16,208 bases of DNA from Bacteroidales bacterium (GTDB taxonomy: Bacteria; Bacteroidota; Bacteroidia; Bacteroidales; VadinHA17). The notes under the pieces were generated by a model. That model was given only the letters and a program-made list of their open reading frames with translations, did not search any database and had not been told where the DNA came from. A program made the translations under genes and the position numbers. Below, one piece after another: positions 14,868 through 16,208 of the stretch (position 1 is its first letter; each line of letters opens with the position of its first letter). The stretch is taken from contig JAFGXK010000331.1 of NCBI GenBank assembly GCA_016936695.1, positions 1-16,208 of the forward strand. The letters are read 5' to 3'.

Positions 14868-16133
14868 ATGAACAAATCAATTTTTTCTATCCTCTTTTCA
14901 GCTTTATCCCTGATCTCTTCTTCTCAGATAAAGCCCCGCGGATCCTATCTGTCCATCCCGATCATCGACCTCGATGACGAACTAACCCGGCAGGTAGTAG
15001 TCGACAGGGAAGAAGGCCAGTATCTCGGCCATCCGACCACAGTCCTTCTTGAAGACGGAAAAACAATCCTTACTGTGTATCCGAAAGGCCATGGAAGAGG
15101 AGAGATAGTTTATAAACGCAGCACCGACGGCGGACAGACCTGGAGCGAACGTCTTCCGACCCCTGAAAGCTGGAAGACTTCCCTCGAAGTGCCGACCATC
15201 TTCCCGACAGTTGGTCCTGAGGGGAAGAAACATCTGATAATGTTCTCGGGACTTTACCCGGCAAGGTTTGCTCATTCGGAGGATAACGGCCTTAACTGGA
15301 GTGAACTTGAACCGGCCGGCGACTGGGGAGGGATTGTCATGATGGGCGCAATGACTGAAATGAAGACGGGTAAAGGTCATTACATGGCTCTCTTTCATGA
15401 TGACATGAGATATTTTACCGCCGGCGGACAGGAAAAATACAAAGAAGACAGAAAGACCAGCGACAGGGCTCTTTTTACACTCTACCTTACCTTTTCTACC
15501 GACGGTGGCCTTACCTGGACAAAGCCTGAGATCATCCTCAGCAGAAGGGACCTTAACCTGTGCGAGCCGGGATTGATACGATCGCCCAATGGTAAAACCC
15601 TGGCTGTTCTGCTCAGGGAAAATGCAAGAAGTGCAAATTCACAGATAATATTTTCAAACGATGAGGGCAAAACCTGGACGGATCCCCGGCCCCTGCCCAA
15701 CGAACTTAACGGCGACAGGCACGTGCTCAGATACACACCCGACGGACGCCTGCTGGTGGTTTTCAGGGACATAAGTCCCATGAGCTTCAGGCCGGAACTT
15801 GCAGCTATTGCAAAGGAAAGAGGTGAGGTAAACTACAGCAAAATTGCTTCGGAAACGGGCCAGGGAAGCCCCACTGAGGGAGACTGGGTCGGATGGGTCG
15901 GAAAATGGAAGGACCTGGTAAAGGGGAAACCGGGAAAATACAGGATACGGTTCAAGTATAACTACTATAGCTGGGACTGTTGTTATCCGGGTGTGGAGCT
16001 TCTGCCCGACGGCACTTTTGTGGTAACAACCTACGGTCACTGGGAAAAGGAAAAAGAGCCATATATAATCAGCGTCAGAGTCAGGATGGAAGAGCTCGAC
16101 AGGAAATACAAAGAATTGAACAATAGAAAATAA
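14868..16133 (+). CDS. Exported Asp-box (sialidase-fold) protein
   Basis: A 421-aa protein from ATG 14868. A GTG at 14850 in the same frame would add MFRFFL, but it lies inside the repeat array and spoils the signal peptide, so the ATG is preferred. The Sec signal is MNKSIFSILFSALSLISSS (1-19). Four Asp-boxes (SxDxGxxW) mark a six-bladed sialidase/BNR propeller: STDGGQTW (85-92), SEDNGLNW (137-144), STDGGLTW (210-217) and SNDEGKTW (263-270). CEPGLIRSPNGK (232-243) and DGTFVVTTYGHW (381-392) occupy places where related exo-sialidase-like proteins have conserved blade motifs. The classical sialidase F/YRIP motif is not seen; YLGHPTTV (52-59) stands in its place, so sialic acid specificity is doubtful. 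It may be first in an operon with the gene starting at 16163. Confidence 0.82.
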   Translation: MNKSIFSILFSALSLISSSQIKPRGSYLSIPIIDLDDELTRQVVVDREEGQYLGHPTTVLLEDGKTILTVYPKGHGRGEIVYKRSTDGGQTWSERLPTPESWKTSLEVPTIFPTVGPEGKKHLIMFSGLYPARFAHSEDNGLNWSELEPAGDWGGIVMMGAMTEMKTGKGHYMALFHDDMRYFTAGGQEKYKEDRKTSDRALFTLYLTFSTDGGLTWTKPEIILSRRDLNLCEPGLIRSPNGKTLAVLLRENARSANSQIIFSNDEGKTWTDPRPLPNELNGDRHVLRYTPDGRLLVVFRDISPMSFRPELAAIAKERGEVNYSKIASETGQGSPTEGDWVGWVGKWKDLVKGKPGKYRIRFKYNYYSWDCCYPGVELLPDGTFVVTTYGHWEKEKEPYIISVRVRMEELDRKYKELNNRK

Positions 16134-16162
16134 ACAGGCATTGAGCCATAACTTGATCATCT

Positions 16163-16208
16163 ATGAAGAAGAATATTTTTTCGTTGGGAATTATTTTGTT
16201 GACAATTA
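16163..16208 (+). CDS. Start of another exported protein (partial)
   Basis: ATG at 16163 opens a frame to the right edge with 15 full codons, MKKNIFSLGIILLTI, a typical Sec or lipoprotein signal start (two lysines, then a hydrophobic run). It lies 29 bp after the stop of the Asp-box gene with no terminator between, so it is probably co-transcribed with it. Its function cannot be told. Confidence 0.6.
   Translation, partial: MKKNIFSLGIILLTI

Overview
The window looks like a chromosomal segment of a Bacteroidota species, probably a Bacteroidales/Marinilabiliales-type glycan degrader (inference). The evidence is a SusC/SusD pair with a Bacteroidota TonB box, -7 boxes of the form TAnnTTTG, no Shine-Dalgarno-like sequences before the starts, many lipoprotein and Tat-exported proteins, and intergenic arrays of very short repeats typical of environmental Bacteroidota genomes. 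No rRNA, tRNA, CRISPR array, integrase or transposase was seen.

Layout. (1) 1-915, minus strand: the N-terminal 305 codons of an exported nucleoside-hydrolase-like protein that runs off the left edge. (2) 916-1294: a 379-bp divergent spacer with G/C-rich hairpin repeats. (3) 1295-2836, plus: a membrane-anchored tetraheme NapC/NrfH-like cytochrome fused to a SUMF1 (formylglycine-generating-enzyme fold) domain that lacks the FGE catalytic cysteines. (4) 2837-3430: a 594-bp leader with a candidate promoter, a 17-bp palindrome and a repeat block containing a heptamer array. (5) 3431-8514, plus: susC and susD, closed by a strong terminator at 8559-8583, with no glycoside hydrolase or regulator attached. 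(6) 8584-8718: two more heptamer arrays. (7) 8718-12030, minus: a polytopic membrane protein of DUF6057 type and, upstream of it, a TolB-like propeller lipoprotein with one CxxCH haem motif. (8) 12031-12328: a divergent promoter region with two opposed TACATTTG boxes and a long inverted repeat. (9) 12329-14703, plus: a Tat-exported Gfo/Idh/MocA oxidoreductase and a Tat-exported hydroxypyruvate-isomerase-like TIM barrel, closed by a terminator at 14711-14740. (10) 14760-14852: an inverted array of 10-11-bp units. (11) 14868-16133, plus: an exported Asp-box (sialidase-fold) protein, then the first 15 codons of another exported protein at 16163.

How they may work together (inference). SusCD would bind and import an oligosaccharide or glycan fragment. 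The exported oxidoreductase plus isomerase/lyase-like pair resembles periplasmic keto-sugar (3-keto-glycoside) processing systems of Bacteroidota, and the sialidase-fold protein and the nucleoside hydrolase are further exported glycosidase-like functions. Two unrelated proteins carry covalent haem motifs (the tetraheme-SUMF1 fusion and the TolB-like lipoprotein), so there is also an envelope electron-transfer theme, but nothing in the window ties it directly to sugar oxidation. The most unusual items are the cytochrome-SUMF1 fusion and the three heptamer arrays of different sequence on either side of the susCD unit.
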